Assembly: GCA_017522915.1 (NCBI GenBank)
Contig: JAFWXX010000005.1
Location: forward strand, 62,001-126,000
Length of the DNA stretch: 64,000 bases
Direction of reading: 5' to 3'
DNA from: Bacteroidaceae bacterium
Lineage (GTDB): Bacteria > Bacteroidota > Bacteroidia > Bacteroidales > Bacteroidaceae
Below are positions 19,297 through 27,385 of the stretch, piece by piece. The notes beneath the pieces were generated by a model. That model saw nothing but the letters and a program-made list of their open reading frames with translations, was not told the DNA's origin and did no database searches. A program made the translations under genes and the position numbers. How positions within the stretch are numbered: position 1 is the stretch's first letter; each line of letters starts with the position of its first letter.

Positions 19297-20463
19297 ATGT
19301 CAGATTTCATCAATATATTAATACCGGCTTTCTTGGCATTGTTAGGAACATTATGGGTACACCCGAAGGTTCTCAAGATTTCCATTATGAAAAACCTGGT
19401 TGACAACCCCGATGCCCGCAAGCTACAGCGCAATCCGGTTCCTGTCATGGGCGGTATTGCTGTATTCTTCGGCATTGTAATTGGCATATGCAGTTCGCAG
19501 ATGATGTTCAATAGCCCAAATGTATTCATGCTGGTTGCAGCAATGCTAATAATGCTATACACCGGAACAATCGATGATATCATAGACCTCTCCCCTACCA
19601 TAAGATTCATAATAGAAATTCTTGTCGTATTATGGATGATGTACATAAACAAATCCTCAATAGATTGCTTCTGGGGGCTATGGGGTGTAGATACAATACC
19701 TCAATGGATATCATATCCGCTTACAATATTCGCATCTGTCGGCATTATAAACGCAATCAACTTGATTGACGGCGTTAACGGACTATCGTCCGGTTTCTGC
19801 TTTATGGCATCTGTAATGTTCGCAATAATATTCTACACAACCGGCAATACTGTAATGACCATAATTGCTGCATCTGCAGCAGGTGCAATAATACCATTCT
19901 TCTTCCATAATGTATTCGGCTACCATACAAGAATGTTCATTGGAGATGGCGGTACATTAGTTATGGGAATGATGATGTCTATGTTTACAATAAGCATTCT
20001 TGGACAGAACTCTGTGTGTGCCGGTTATGCCGAAAGCGGTCTGAGTCTCGTTGCCATGACACTTGCTATTCTCGCAATACCGGTCTTTGACACATTGCGT
20101 GTAATGACATCACGTATAATACGCGGGACATCGCCATTCCACCCCGACAAGACACATCTGCATCACCTGTTCATAGAGTTAGGATTCTCGCATGCGGGAA
20201 CGACTATTTCTATTCTTACAATAAACTTTCTTGTTGTAGTACTATGGTTCGTCTCATACAAATTAGGAGCATCCATAGAAGTACAGCTATATATAGTCAT
20301 TGCACTAAGTATTCTTACGACATTCATTTTCTACACATACGCAAACAAGAAGATGAAGAAACAGGGAAAAACACTTGCATTCTTCAGAAAGATAGCAAAG
20401 CTCCTGAATTTTGAGAAAAAGGGGTTCTGGCTAAGCCTGCAAAAAATGATAGACAAAGTCTAA
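19297..20463 (+). CDS. WecA/MraY-family undecaprenyl-phosphate sugar-1-phosphate transferase
   Basis: Polytopic inner-membrane enzyme that would start a surface glycan by moving a sugar-1-phosphate from a UDP-sugar to undecaprenyl phosphate. The 388-aa protein has many membrane helices, the Asp-rich motif DDIIDL (D93-D94), INAINLIDGVNGLSSG, the catalytic loop FIGDGGTLVMG, and HPDKTHLHHLFIELGF resembling the His-rich motif of the WecA branch. The WecA branch, not MraY itself, is favoured by this His motif and by location outside a cell-wall gene cluster. The sugar specificity is unknown. Confidence 0.9.
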   Translation: MSDFINILIPAFLALLGTLWVHPKVLKISIMKNLVDNPDARKLQRNPVPVMGGIAVFFGIVIGICSSQMMFNSPNVFMLVAAMLIMLYTGTIDDIIDLSPTIRFIIEILVVLWMMYINKSSIDCFWGLWGVDTIPQWISYPLTIFASVGIINAINLIDGVNGLSSGFCFMASVMFAIIFYTTGNTVMTIIAASAAGAIIPFFFHNVFGYHTRMFIGDGGTLVMGMMMSMFTISILGQNSVCAGYAESGLSLVAMTLAILAIPVFDTLRVMTSRIIRGTSPFHPDKTHLHHLFIELGFSHAGTTISILTINFLVVVLWFVSYKLGASIEVQLYIVIALSILTTFIFYTYANKKMKKQGKTLAFFRKIAKLLNFEKKGFWLSLQKMIDKV

Positions 20464-20468
20464 ATCGA

Positions 20469-20495
20469 AAAAAAGATGTCCAAGACATCTTTTTT
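20469..20495 (+). terminator. Bidirectional terminator hairpin (wecA-like / DUF5103)
   Basis: Arms AAAAAAGATGTC and GACATCTTTTTT around a CAA loop lie directly after the wecA-like stop. The A6 and T6 ends make it a terminator for both convergent genes. Confidence 0.85.
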
Positions 20496-20502
20496 ATAAT
20501 CA

Positions 20503-21753
20503 TCAGTTTCTCTCAAGGCTGTATCTGACAACATGAACGCCTACAAGCCTGTCATAGCGTTCTCCGAAGGCACGATGGTATATATATATCATGTATTCGT
20601 TCTCCGTATTATAGAAGTTACCCTCAGAGAATGCAAGCATAGGCCTTGACGCGCCATCCGGCAACCAGGCATACATATAGTTGTACACTCCCAGCTTCAG
20701 TAGTTTGGATATATGGTAATATCCGTTCTCCTTGTCATATTCCAGCATATTTGCACGGTTGAAATCACCGTTGCACAAATCACCCATGAGATAATAGCTG
20801 CCCCCTTTACGGTAGGGAGCATCAAGAGCAAAATGCACATACACATAATCGGCCTCTATCGGTGAGCCGTACCCTTCCAAGGTATTTACATAAAACATGC
20901 CATTCTCATCACGATAGTTCGAATGTGTATGCCTCACTTTGTCCATATATAGCAAAGCATGATAATCGGGCTCGTCGTACAGGACATCCTCGACATTTAA
21001 ACCGGTAGAATTCGGGTCGGTAAGTTCAAAGCGCCGGTATTCATTACCGGCATCGAATATTAGTTTGGAATTGAATGAATACTCTGCCCTATTGGCTGTA
21101 ATATATGTAGGCTTTATACCTGAAACGGCATTGTATCGGCGACGGTTCTGATACACGACCGGCTTGATATCGCTGGCAGGTGATGCAACGCTGTAACGTG
21201 AATAGTCAACAATGAACGAGAGCTGCTGTTCACCGTCGTTCAAGGAACGGTCCGTATCACCGCTGATTCTGGCTCCAATACCAACCTTGGTCTCAACAAC
21301 AGAAAAATCGTAACGGAGAACAGGGATATCCTCCTGTAATTCGTCATCGAATACCTCTATCCTATAATTCCCCGACAATTTCAAGGCAACGTTCTCATTG
21401 GGAACAGTAAAAGTGTAGTGAGTATATAATTGGGTTGTATTTACCGAATTCTCCCAATCCTCAATAGGCATACCGTTGAAGCCGTCAAGGTAATCAATCT
21501 CAACTAAATCGGAAAGTGTCCAGTCGCTATTGCGGTGGGTAATACGGTAAGTATAACGCTTATAGGTATGAGACATCTCATCAAAGGAGAATGTCAGTAT
21601 ATCATCACTGCCAAGCTGCATTACCGGCGGGTCGCTCCACACCTCGTTCAGCACCACCTGCGGTGAACGTATGGAAGAAGAAAAGGATATTGCAGACTGA
21701 GCCGATGCAATCACCGGAAATAACGACAACAATATATATATGACACGGAACAT
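20503..21753 (-). CDS. DUF5103 (type IX secretion plug-like) protein
   Basis: A 416-residue exported protein with an N-terminal signal peptide (IYILLSLFPVIASAQ). Sequence blocks IRSPQVVLNEVWSDPPVM, YRITHRNSDWTLSDL and FHAL/DYHALLYMDKVRH-like regions match the DUF5103 family, whose members are named T9SS plug proteins after the type IX translocon component. Whether this organism has a type IX system cannot be judged from the window. It converges with the wecA-like gene and diverges from the DUF1460 gene. Confidence 0.8.
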   Translation of the reverse strand: MFRVIYILLSLFPVIASAQSAISFSSSIRSPQVVLNEVWSDPPVMQLGSDDILTFSFDEMSHTYKRYTYRITHRNSDWTLSDLVEIDYLDGFNGMPIEDWENSVNTTQLYTHYTFTVPNENVALKLSGNYRIEVFDDELQEDIPVLRYDFSVVETKVGIGARISGDTDRSLNDGEQQLSFIVDYSRYSVASPASDIKPVVYQNRRRYNAVSGIKPTYITANRAEYSFNSKLIFDAGNEYRRFELTDPNSTGLNVEDVLYDEPDYHALLYMDKVRHTHSNYRDENGMFYVNTLEGYGSPIEADYVYVHFALDAPYRKGGSYYLMGDLCNGDFNRANMLEYDKENGYYHISKLLKLGVYNYMYAWLPDGASRPMLAFSEGNFYNTENEYMIYIYHRAFGERYDRLVGVHVVRYSLERN

Positions 21754-21845
21754 TGCTGATTGCTAATTTGGAGCGAAGATAATCATTAAAAAAGAATATT
21801 GTTGTATATTTACAAAAATTAAAGAAGTACATCACTGACACAACT

Positions 21846-22703
21846 ATGAGAAACTGCATTACAATAATCTTTTTGGCATTTTTTGCAACATCTTCATTTT
21901 CACAGGAAATACTGTATGAAAAGCAGGACAGCATATTCATTGAAGGAATCATCGAGGAGATGTCAGTCAAGGAGTTTTCAAACAGCGGTAAACTATTGTT
22001 GGCAATAGCGGACAAATTTGCAGGGTGCAGATATGTTGCCGGAACATTAGAGAACGGTGAGAAAGAGCCCCTTTATGTAAGCTGCAGCAAGCTCGACTGC
22101 ACTACATTCGTAGAGCTGACACTGGCACTAGCCACAACAATAGAAAAGAAAGAAGGGAAGTTCAATGATGTATGCAAGAATCTAGAGAAGATAAGGTACA
22201 GGAACGGAGAGCGTAAAGGATATGCAAGCAGGCTGCATTATATCAGCCAATGGATTGAAGATAGCCTTAAATTAGGAGCAATAAAGGAAGTCACATCATG
22301 CAGGATAAGCACAAAAGGCAGACTTCACCTCTCCTTCATGAGCAGCCACCCGCAGAACTATACCATGCTGAAGGGCAATTCTGAAACCACCAGAGAAATA
22401 GAGGCTATGGAGAAGCCATTCCGCAACAAAGAAGTTGAGTATATACCTAAAGAGAAGCTTAACAAAGGTGCTGATGAACTCCCGATTAGGGACGGCGATA
22501 TCCTTGCGCTGACTACAAACATTGACGGTCTTGACGTAACACACATAGGCTTTGCTTTCTGGCATAAAGGTAGAGTGCATCTATTGCATGCATCAAGCAG
22601 CAAGGAGATGGTTATCAGAGACAATGTGACTCTATACGATTACCAGAAGAAGAGGAAATCACAGACCGGAATAAGAATATTCAGACTTATAGGCACCTTA
22701 TAA
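21846..22703 (+). CDS. DUF1460 amidase-like protein
   Basis: A 285-residue exported protein with signal peptide (IIFLAFFATSSFSQ). It matches the DUF1460/N-acetylmuramoyl-L-alanine amidase-like family, with a probable catalytic Cys in CSKLDCTTFVELTLAL, and later DGDILALTTNIDGLDVTHIGF and HLLHASSSKEMVI, where the conserved His residues lie. Members of this NlpC/P60-like fold are expected to cleave peptidoglycan peptides or related amides. proS starts 80 bases downstream behind its own promoter element. Confidence 0.82.
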   Translation: MRNCITIIFLAFFATSSFSQEILYEKQDSIFIEGIIEEMSVKEFSNSGKLLLAIADKFAGCRYVAGTLENGEKEPLYVSCSKLDCTTFVELTLALATTIEKKEGKFNDVCKNLEKIRYRNGERKGYASRLHYISQWIEDSLKLGAIKEVTSCRISTKGRLHLSFMSSHPQNYTMLKGNSETTREIEAMEKPFRNKEVEYIPKEKLNKGADELPIRDGDILALTTNIDGLDVTHIGFAFWHKGRVHLLHASSSKEMVIRDNVTLYDYQKKRKSQTGIRIFRLIGTL

Positions 22704-22738
22704 CTGCATCCGGGCTATAGTATATTGGATATTTTTTG

Positions 22739-22746
22739 TACTTTTG
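22739..22746 (+). promoter_or_regulatory. -7 promoter element for proS (TACTTTTG)
   Basis: An exact TAnnTTTG match 37 bases before the chosen proS ATG at 22784. It lies inside a longer open frame that starts at 22736, which argues against that earlier start. Confidence 0.55.
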
Positions 22747-22783
22747 CATGTTAAAACAGGAACATCACAAAAAAACTTCAGAT

Positions 22784-24262
22784 ATGGCAGAATTAAAAGA
22801 CTTGACCAAACGTAGCGAAAGCTACTCACAATGGTATAACGATTTGGTACTGAAAGCCGACTTGGCAGAACAGTCACCGGTAAGAGGATGTATGGTTATA
22901 AAGCCATACGGATATGCTATTTGGGAAAAGATGCAGAGGGTTCTCGATGACATGTTCAAGGAAACCGGACACGTAAACGCATACTTCCCGTTGCTTATAC
23001 CTAAATCGTTCCTCAGCCGTGAAGCAGAGCACGTTGAGGGTTTTGCAAAAGAGTGTGCAGTAGTAACACACTACCGCTTGAAGAATGCCGAGGACGGCAG
23101 CGGAGTTGTTGTTGACCCGGCTGCAAAGCTTGAGGAGGAGATGATTATCCGCCCTACATCGGAAACCATTATATGGAGTTCGTACAAGAACTGGATACAG
23201 TCGTACCGCGACCTGCCTATTAAAATAAACCAGTGGGCAAACGTCATGCGTTGGGAGATGCGTACACGCCTGTTCTTGCGTACAGCAGAATTCCTATGGC
23301 AGGAAGGACACACCGCACACGCCACACGCGAAGAGGCAGAAGAGGAGGCACGTACAATGCTTCATGTCTATAACGATTTTGCCAACAAGTACATGGCATT
23401 GCCGGTTGTAATGGGAGTAAAGAGCGCGAACGAGCGTTTTGCAGGAGCACTTGACACTTACACCATTGAGGGTATGATGCAGGACGGAAAGGCATTGCAG
23501 TGCGGTACATCCCACTTCCTCGGACAGAACTTTGCCAAGGCGTTCAACGTACAATTCGTTGACAAGAGCAACAATCTCGAATATGTATGGGCTACATCAT
23601 GGGGTGTATCTACACGCCTTATGGGTGCGCTTATCATGACTCATTCCGACGATAACGGGCTTGTACTGCCTCCGGCACTTGCTCCTATCCAGGTAGTCAT
23701 TGTTCCTATATACAAGAACGATGAGCAGCTCGACATGATAAAGAGCAAGGTTGACCCTATGATTGCAGAACTGAAGAAGCTTGGCATTACCGTGAAGTTC
23801 GACGATGCCGACAACCGCCGTCCGGGATTCAAATTCGCAGAATATGAGCTTAAGGGCGTTCCCGTACGCCTGGTTCTTGGAGCACGCGACATAGAAAACG
23901 GGACAATCGAGGTTATGCGTCGTGACACCCTTGCTAAGGAGACCCGCCAGATTGACGGCATAGTAGAGCATGTAAAGCAGCTCCTTGACGACATACAGAG
24001 CAACTTGCATGCAAAGGCTCTTGCCATGCGCGAAGCATGCACAAGAAGCGTTGATACATACGAGGAGTTCAAGACAGAGATTGAGAAAGGCGGATTCATA
24101 CTCGCACATTGGGACGGTACTCCTGAAACAGAGGAGCAGATAAAGAACGATACGAAGGCAACAATACGATGCATACCTATCGGCTGGGACGAGACACCAG
24201 GCACATGCATGGTAACAGGAAAGCCTTCGGCCCGCAGAGTACTCTTTGCTAGAGCATATTGA
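22784..24262 (+). CDS. proS: Proline-tRNA ligase (short Type-3 form)
   Basis: Class II synthetase charging tRNA-Pro. The 492-residue protein lacks the large editing insertion of the E. coli enzyme and ends in Tyr (RVLFARAY), features of the archaeal/eukaryal-like Type-3 enzymes common in Bacteroidota. Motif 2 ([15 protein letters not shown]) and motif 3 ([17 protein letters not shown]) are present. I chose [20 protein letters not shown] as the start because the 16 upstream codons cover the promoter motif. Confidence 0.95.
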   Translation: MAELKDLTKRSESYSQWYNDLVLKADLAEQSPVRGCMVIKPYGYAIWEKMQRVLDDMFKETGHVNAYFPLLIPKSFLSREAEHVEGFAKECAVVTHYRLKNAEDGSGVVVDPAAKLEEEMIIRPTSETIIWSSYKNWIQSYRDLPIKINQWANVMRWEMRTRLFLRTAEFLWQEGHTAHATREEAEEEARTMLHVYNDFANKYMALPVVMGVKSANERFAGALDTYTIEGMMQDGKALQCGTSHFLGQNFAKAFNVQFVDKSNNLEYVWATSWGVSTRLMGALIMTHSDDNGLVLPPALAPIQVVIVPIYKNDEQLDMIKSKVDPMIAELKKLGITVKFDDADNRRPGFKFAEYELKGVPVRLVLGARDIENGTIEVMRRDTLAKETRQIDGIVEHVKQLLDDIQSNLHAKALAMREACTRSVDTYEEFKTEIEKGGFILAHWDGTPETEEQIKNDTKATIRCIPIGWDETPGTCMVTGKPSARRVLFARAY

Positions 24263-24276
24263 TTAGGCACAGCATT

Positions 24277-24315
24277 AATTAAAAGAGCTTCAGAAATTCT
24301 GAAGCTCTTTTAATT
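24277..24315 (+). terminator. Bidirectional terminator hairpin (proS / acyltransferase)
   Basis: Two 19-nt perfect arms around a single A (24296), starting AATTAAAAGAGC and ending GCTCTTTTAATT, lie 14 bases after the proS stop and 9 bases before the convergent gene's stop. Confidence 0.85.
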
Positions 24316-24324
24316 TTGGACACA

Positions 24325-25275
24325 TCACCCTGCTGTATTGCTTTCGGCTCTGGCTTTTAGGGTTTCAAGACGTCTCCTTTCCCTATCCTCAAATTCTTCT
24401 CTTGTACGTTTCCAACGTTTATGCGTCCAGAGCCATAATTCGGGATACTCGTTTATATTTGCCTCCAGTCTCTTATAATATAGTTCCGTCGCTTCATTTT
24501 CGGGAAGAAGCGAAGCATCCTCTGCAAGACACTCTATGCATACCCTATAATGTCCGCGTTTGACACGTTCCATATGTGTATAGTAGATTGCGGCATGGCA
24601 ACGTTGCGCAATCTTTTCCGTGCCCACAAATACCGGCGTATCCTGATTCAGGAAATCGACCCAATGTTTTATCGCCTCCCATTTGGGCAATTGGTCGGCA
24701 ACAAAGCCTACCAGAAACATTTTATTATCCTTTTCCGCCTTAAGAATACGACGCAGGGTATTCTTCATCGGTATCGGCTCTGCACCATACTGCCCACGCA
24801 CACTACGCATCAATGAATCGAAATATTTGTTACGCAACGTATGATATACCTCACCTACAAAAACCTTGTCAAGGTCGAAATACAACGACACAGAATTCAT
24901 CAGTTCCCAATTGAACATGTGTCCGATATATACCACCGCCGAATGGCCTTGTTCCATGAGTTCGTGAATCCTGTCCATTCCAACGAACTCCAGACGCTTG
25001 CGCGCCTCCTTCTCGCTCAGGCCATGCAATTTTATTATTTCGAGGAAGAAGTCGCACAGACGATGATAGAATTTTCTCTCAATTGATTTTATCTCTTTGA
25101 GACTTTTGGCGGGGAAAGATTTTACAAGATTCTCACGCACTACCTTACGTCGGTAACGCACTGCATAGTACATTATAAGATAAAATACATCTGAAACAAA
25201 GTACAGCAGGAAGAACGGCAGCCTGTTAAGTATAAAAAGGAATACAAGGGCTATGTAGTAAAGGAATGCTTTCAT
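24325..25275 (-). CDS. Lipid A-type (LpxL/HtrB-like) acyltransferase
   Basis: Membrane-anchored acyltransferase expected to add a secondary acyl chain to lipid A or a related lysolipid at the inner membrane. The 316-residue protein has an N-terminal hydrophobic anchor (residues 3-38), VVRENLVKSFP, the catalytic HX4E motif GHMFNWELM (H119, E124), and LVGFVADQLPKWEAIKHWVDF followed by FVGTEKIA. The C-terminal part (YPELWLWTHKRWKR) is typical of the LpxL family. The exact acyl donor and site are not evident. A tRNA-Arg gene lies upstream on the same strand. Confidence 0.9.
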   Translation of the reverse strand: MKAFLYYIALVFLFILNRLPFFLLYFVSDVFYLIMYYAVRYRRKVVRENLVKSFPAKSLKEIKSIERKFYHRLCDFFLEIIKLHGLSEKEARKRLEFVGMDRIHELMEQGHSAVVYIGHMFNWELMNSVSLYFDLDKVFVGEVYHTLRNKYFDSLMRSVRGQYGAEPIPMKNTLRRILKAEKDNKMFLVGFVADQLPKWEAIKHWVDFLNQDTPVFVGTEKIAQRCHAAIYYTHMERVKRGHYRVCIECLAEDASLLPENEATELYYKRLEANINEYPELWLWTHKRWKRTREEFEDRERRRLETLKARAESNTAG

Positions 25276-25324
25276 CGCAATAGTAAAAATGCCTGAGCGG
25301 TCTGTTCACGGAAATAACGGATTG

Positions 25325-25398
25325 TGATCCCGGTGGGATTCAAACCCACGACCTTCAGAACCGGAATCTGACGCTCTATTCAGCTAAGCTACGGGACC
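25325..25398 (-). tRNA. tRNA-Arg (anticodon CCG)
   Basis: Read on the minus strand, 74 nt fold into a normal cloverleaf. The acceptor GGTCCCG pairs with CGGGATC (one G-U) and A is the discriminator. The D arm is GCTTAGCTGAATAGAGC. The anticodon stem TCAGA/TCTGA encloses loop TTCCGGT with anticodon CCG (complement at 25362-25364). The T arm GTGGG/CCCAC carries a TTTGAAT loop. CCA is not encoded. Confidence 0.95.
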
Positions 25399-25500
25399 TT
25401 TTGCAATCACAGATGCGAAGATACAAATAATTTGCCAAGTTGCTATTGTCATTATACTAAAAAAAGAATTTTACTCCTTATATATTTTACTGCAGTTTTA

Positions 25501-25531
25501 TTGGATAAAGTAAAGCAAAATCGTATCTTTG
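25501..25531 (+). promoter_or_regulatory. -33/-7 promoter for asnA
   Basis: TTG at 25501-25503 and TATCTTTG at 25524-25531, separated by 20 bases, match the Bacteroidota sigma-ABfr promoter layout. Predicted transcription starts about 80 bases before the asnA ATG. Confidence 0.7.
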
Positions 25532-25544
25532 CCCTAACTTTTTC

Positions 25545-25562
25545 AAGCTTAACAAAGCTTGG
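25545..25562 (+). promoter_or_regulatory. Leader hairpin upstream of asnA
   Basis: CAAGCTT and AAGCTTG (7-bp arms, 4-nt loop AACA) sit within the predicted asnA leader RNA, near this position. There is no long U tract after it, so it is a possible RNA regulatory element or stability hairpin, not a clear terminator. Confidence 0.35.
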
Positions 25563-25614
25563 GGATTAATTTTAACACACAACAAACTATTTACCAAGAC
25601 AATTTGTCAACAAA

Positions 25615-26652
25615 ATGAAACTATACAGACTCCCGGCTGAATACAAGCCTCTACTCGACCTTAAGCAGACAGAACTTGCAATCAAGCAGATTAAAGAGAC
25701 TTTTCAGCTCAACCTATCTTCTTCACTGCGCCTGCGACGCGTGACTGCACCGCTGTTCGTATTGCAAGGCACCGGACTGAATGACGACCTCAACGGATAC
25801 GAGAATGCAGTAAGTTTTCCTATTCAGGATATGAACGGTGCTGTAGCAGAGGTTGTACACTCACTTGCAAAATGGAAACGTGTTACACTTGCCGAATACA
25901 ACATTGCAAACGGGTATGGAATATACACCGACATGAATGCTATACGTTCTCACGAAGAATTGGACAACCTGCACTCGCTGTACGTTGACCAGTGGGACTG
26001 GGAACGTGTCATAACAGAAAAGGAGCGCAGCATAGCTTTCCTCAAAGAAATAGTTGAAGAGATATACTCTGCCATACTCCACACGGAATTCACGCTAAGT
26101 GAATGTTACCCGCAGTTACGCCCCTCACTCCCTGAAAAGATTGAGTTCATACATAGCGAGGAGCTTCGCAGGATATACCCAGAACTCTCTCCTAAAGAAA
26201 GAGAAGAGGAGATAACCAGAAAACATGGAGCTGTATTCATTATCGGTATCGGCAACGAGCTTGGCGACGGCAAGCCGCACGATAACCGCGCACCGGACTA
26301 CGACGACTACAGCACCCCGAACGAAGATGGGTTCTACGGCCTCAACGGAGACCTTATGATATGGAGCGACGTGCTCGGAAAGGCCATGGAGCTCTCATCA
26401 ATGGGAATACGCGTTGACCGCGAAGCACTTCTTCGTCAACTGGAGAAATCGGGCAAAGAAGAACGAAAGAAACTATATTTCCACCGCCGTATGCTTGAAG
26501 GCTCATTGCCGCTCAGCATAGGAGGAGGCATCGGACAATCCAGACTATGTATGCTATTGTTGAAGAAGGCGCATATCGGCGAGATACAGTCAAGCATCTG
26601 GCCCGAAGAGATGCGCAATGAGTGCAAGAAACTAAATATACCTCTTATATAA
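25615..26652 (+). CDS. asnA: Aspartate-ammonia ligase
   Basis: Makes asparagine from aspartate, ammonia and ATP (AMP-forming). The 345-residue class II synthetase-like enzyme has IKQIKETFQLNLSSSLRLRR at the start, ALFVLQG/PLFVLQGTGLNDDLNG, the substrate motif LHSLYVDQWDWE, HGAVFIIGIGNELGDGKPHD and SIGGGIGQSRLCM near the end. ung begins 5 bases downstream, so they are co-transcribed. Confidence 0.96.
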   Translation: MKLYRLPAEYKPLLDLKQTELAIKQIKETFQLNLSSSLRLRRVTAPLFVLQGTGLNDDLNGYENAVSFPIQDMNGAVAEVVHSLAKWKRVTLAEYNIANGYGIYTDMNAIRSHEELDNLHSLYVDQWDWERVITEKERSIAFLKEIVEEIYSAILHTEFTLSECYPQLRPSLPEKIEFIHSEELRRIYPELSPKEREEEITRKHGAVFIIGIGNELGDGKPHDNRAPDYDDYSTPNEDGFYGLNGDLMIWSDVLGKAMELSSMGIRVDREALLRQLEKSGKEERKKLYFHRRMLEGSLPLSIGGGIGQSRLCMLLLKKAHIGEIQSSIWPEEMRNECKKLNIPLI

Positions 26653-26657
26653 ATAAT

Positions 26658-27323
26658 ATGGGTGTCAAAATAGAGAGCAGCTGGAAAGAGGTGCTTAAGG
26701 AAGAGTTTGAAAAGGAGTACTTCAGGCAACTCACAGAATTCGTCAGGAATGAATATTCCGGCAATACCCCTATTTATCCTCCGGCAAGGCTTATATTCAA
26801 TGCTTTTGACCACTGCCCGTTCGACAAGGTAAAAGTCGTCATACTCGGACAGGACCCCTACCATGGTGCAGGACAGGCAAATGGTCTATGCTTTTCTGTC
26901 AACAAAGGCATACAGTTCCCACCTTCGCTTATGAACATATTCAAAGAGATTGCAAACGACACCGGTGCTCCTCTCCCACAAGACGGAGACCTCACACGTT
27001 GGAGCGACCAGGGAGTGCTGTTGCTGAACGCTACGCTTACGGTACGTGCAGCCCAGGCCGGTTCGCACCAGAGACGAGGATGGGAAGAGTTCACCGATGC
27101 TGCCATACGCCAACTTGCTTCCTTGCGCGAGAATATCGTATTTATCCTGTGGGGCAGCTATGCACAAAAGAAAGGATCATTCATTGACAGGGGAAAGCAC
27201 CTTGTACTCACATCGCCTCACCCGTCACCGCTATCTGCATACCAGGGTTTCTTCGGCAATCATCACTTCAGCAGAGCCAACCAATACCTGAAGGAGCATG
27301 GCAAAGCACCTATTATATGGTAA
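26658..27323 (+). CDS. ung: Uracil-DNA glycosylase (family 1)
   Basis: Removes uracil from DNA to start base-excision repair. The 221-aa protein has the catalytic water-activating motif GQDPYHGAGQANGLCFSV (Asp at residue 66), LLLNATLTVR and the C-terminal HPSPLSAYQGFFGNHHFS loop that contacts the minor groove. I use MGVKIESSWKEVL at 26658; an earlier ATG in the same frame at 26622 would overlap asnA and add 12 residues not typical of the family. Confidence 0.95.
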   Translation: MGVKIESSWKEVLKEEFEKEYFRQLTEFVRNEYSGNTPIYPPARLIFNAFDHCPFDKVKVVILGQDPYHGAGQANGLCFSVNKGIQFPPSLMNIFKEIANDTGAPLPQDGDLTRWSDQGVLLLNATLTVRAAQAGSHQRRGWEEFTDAAIRQLASLRENIVFILWGSYAQKKGSFIDRGKHLVLTSPHPSPLSAYQGFFGNHHFSRANQYLKEHGKAPIIW

Positions 27324-27325
27324 TG

Positions 27326-27367
27326 AAATAAAATCGCGAATGCTGCGCAGCATTCGCGATTTTATTT
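27326..27367 (+). terminator. Bidirectional terminator hairpin (ung / lptD)
   Basis: A perfect 42-base palindrome (21-bp arms with AAATAAAA outer tract and a GC-rich core around GCGAATGCTGC) starts 3 bases after the ung stop and ends 18 bases before the lptD stop. Confidence 0.85.
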
Positions 27368-27385
27368 ATATGATAGATGCTACTA

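Noticed and set aside
22736..22783. Longer proS start
   Set aside because: The extra 16 codons overlap a TACTTTTG promoter element; [10 protein letters not shown] is the standard N-terminus.
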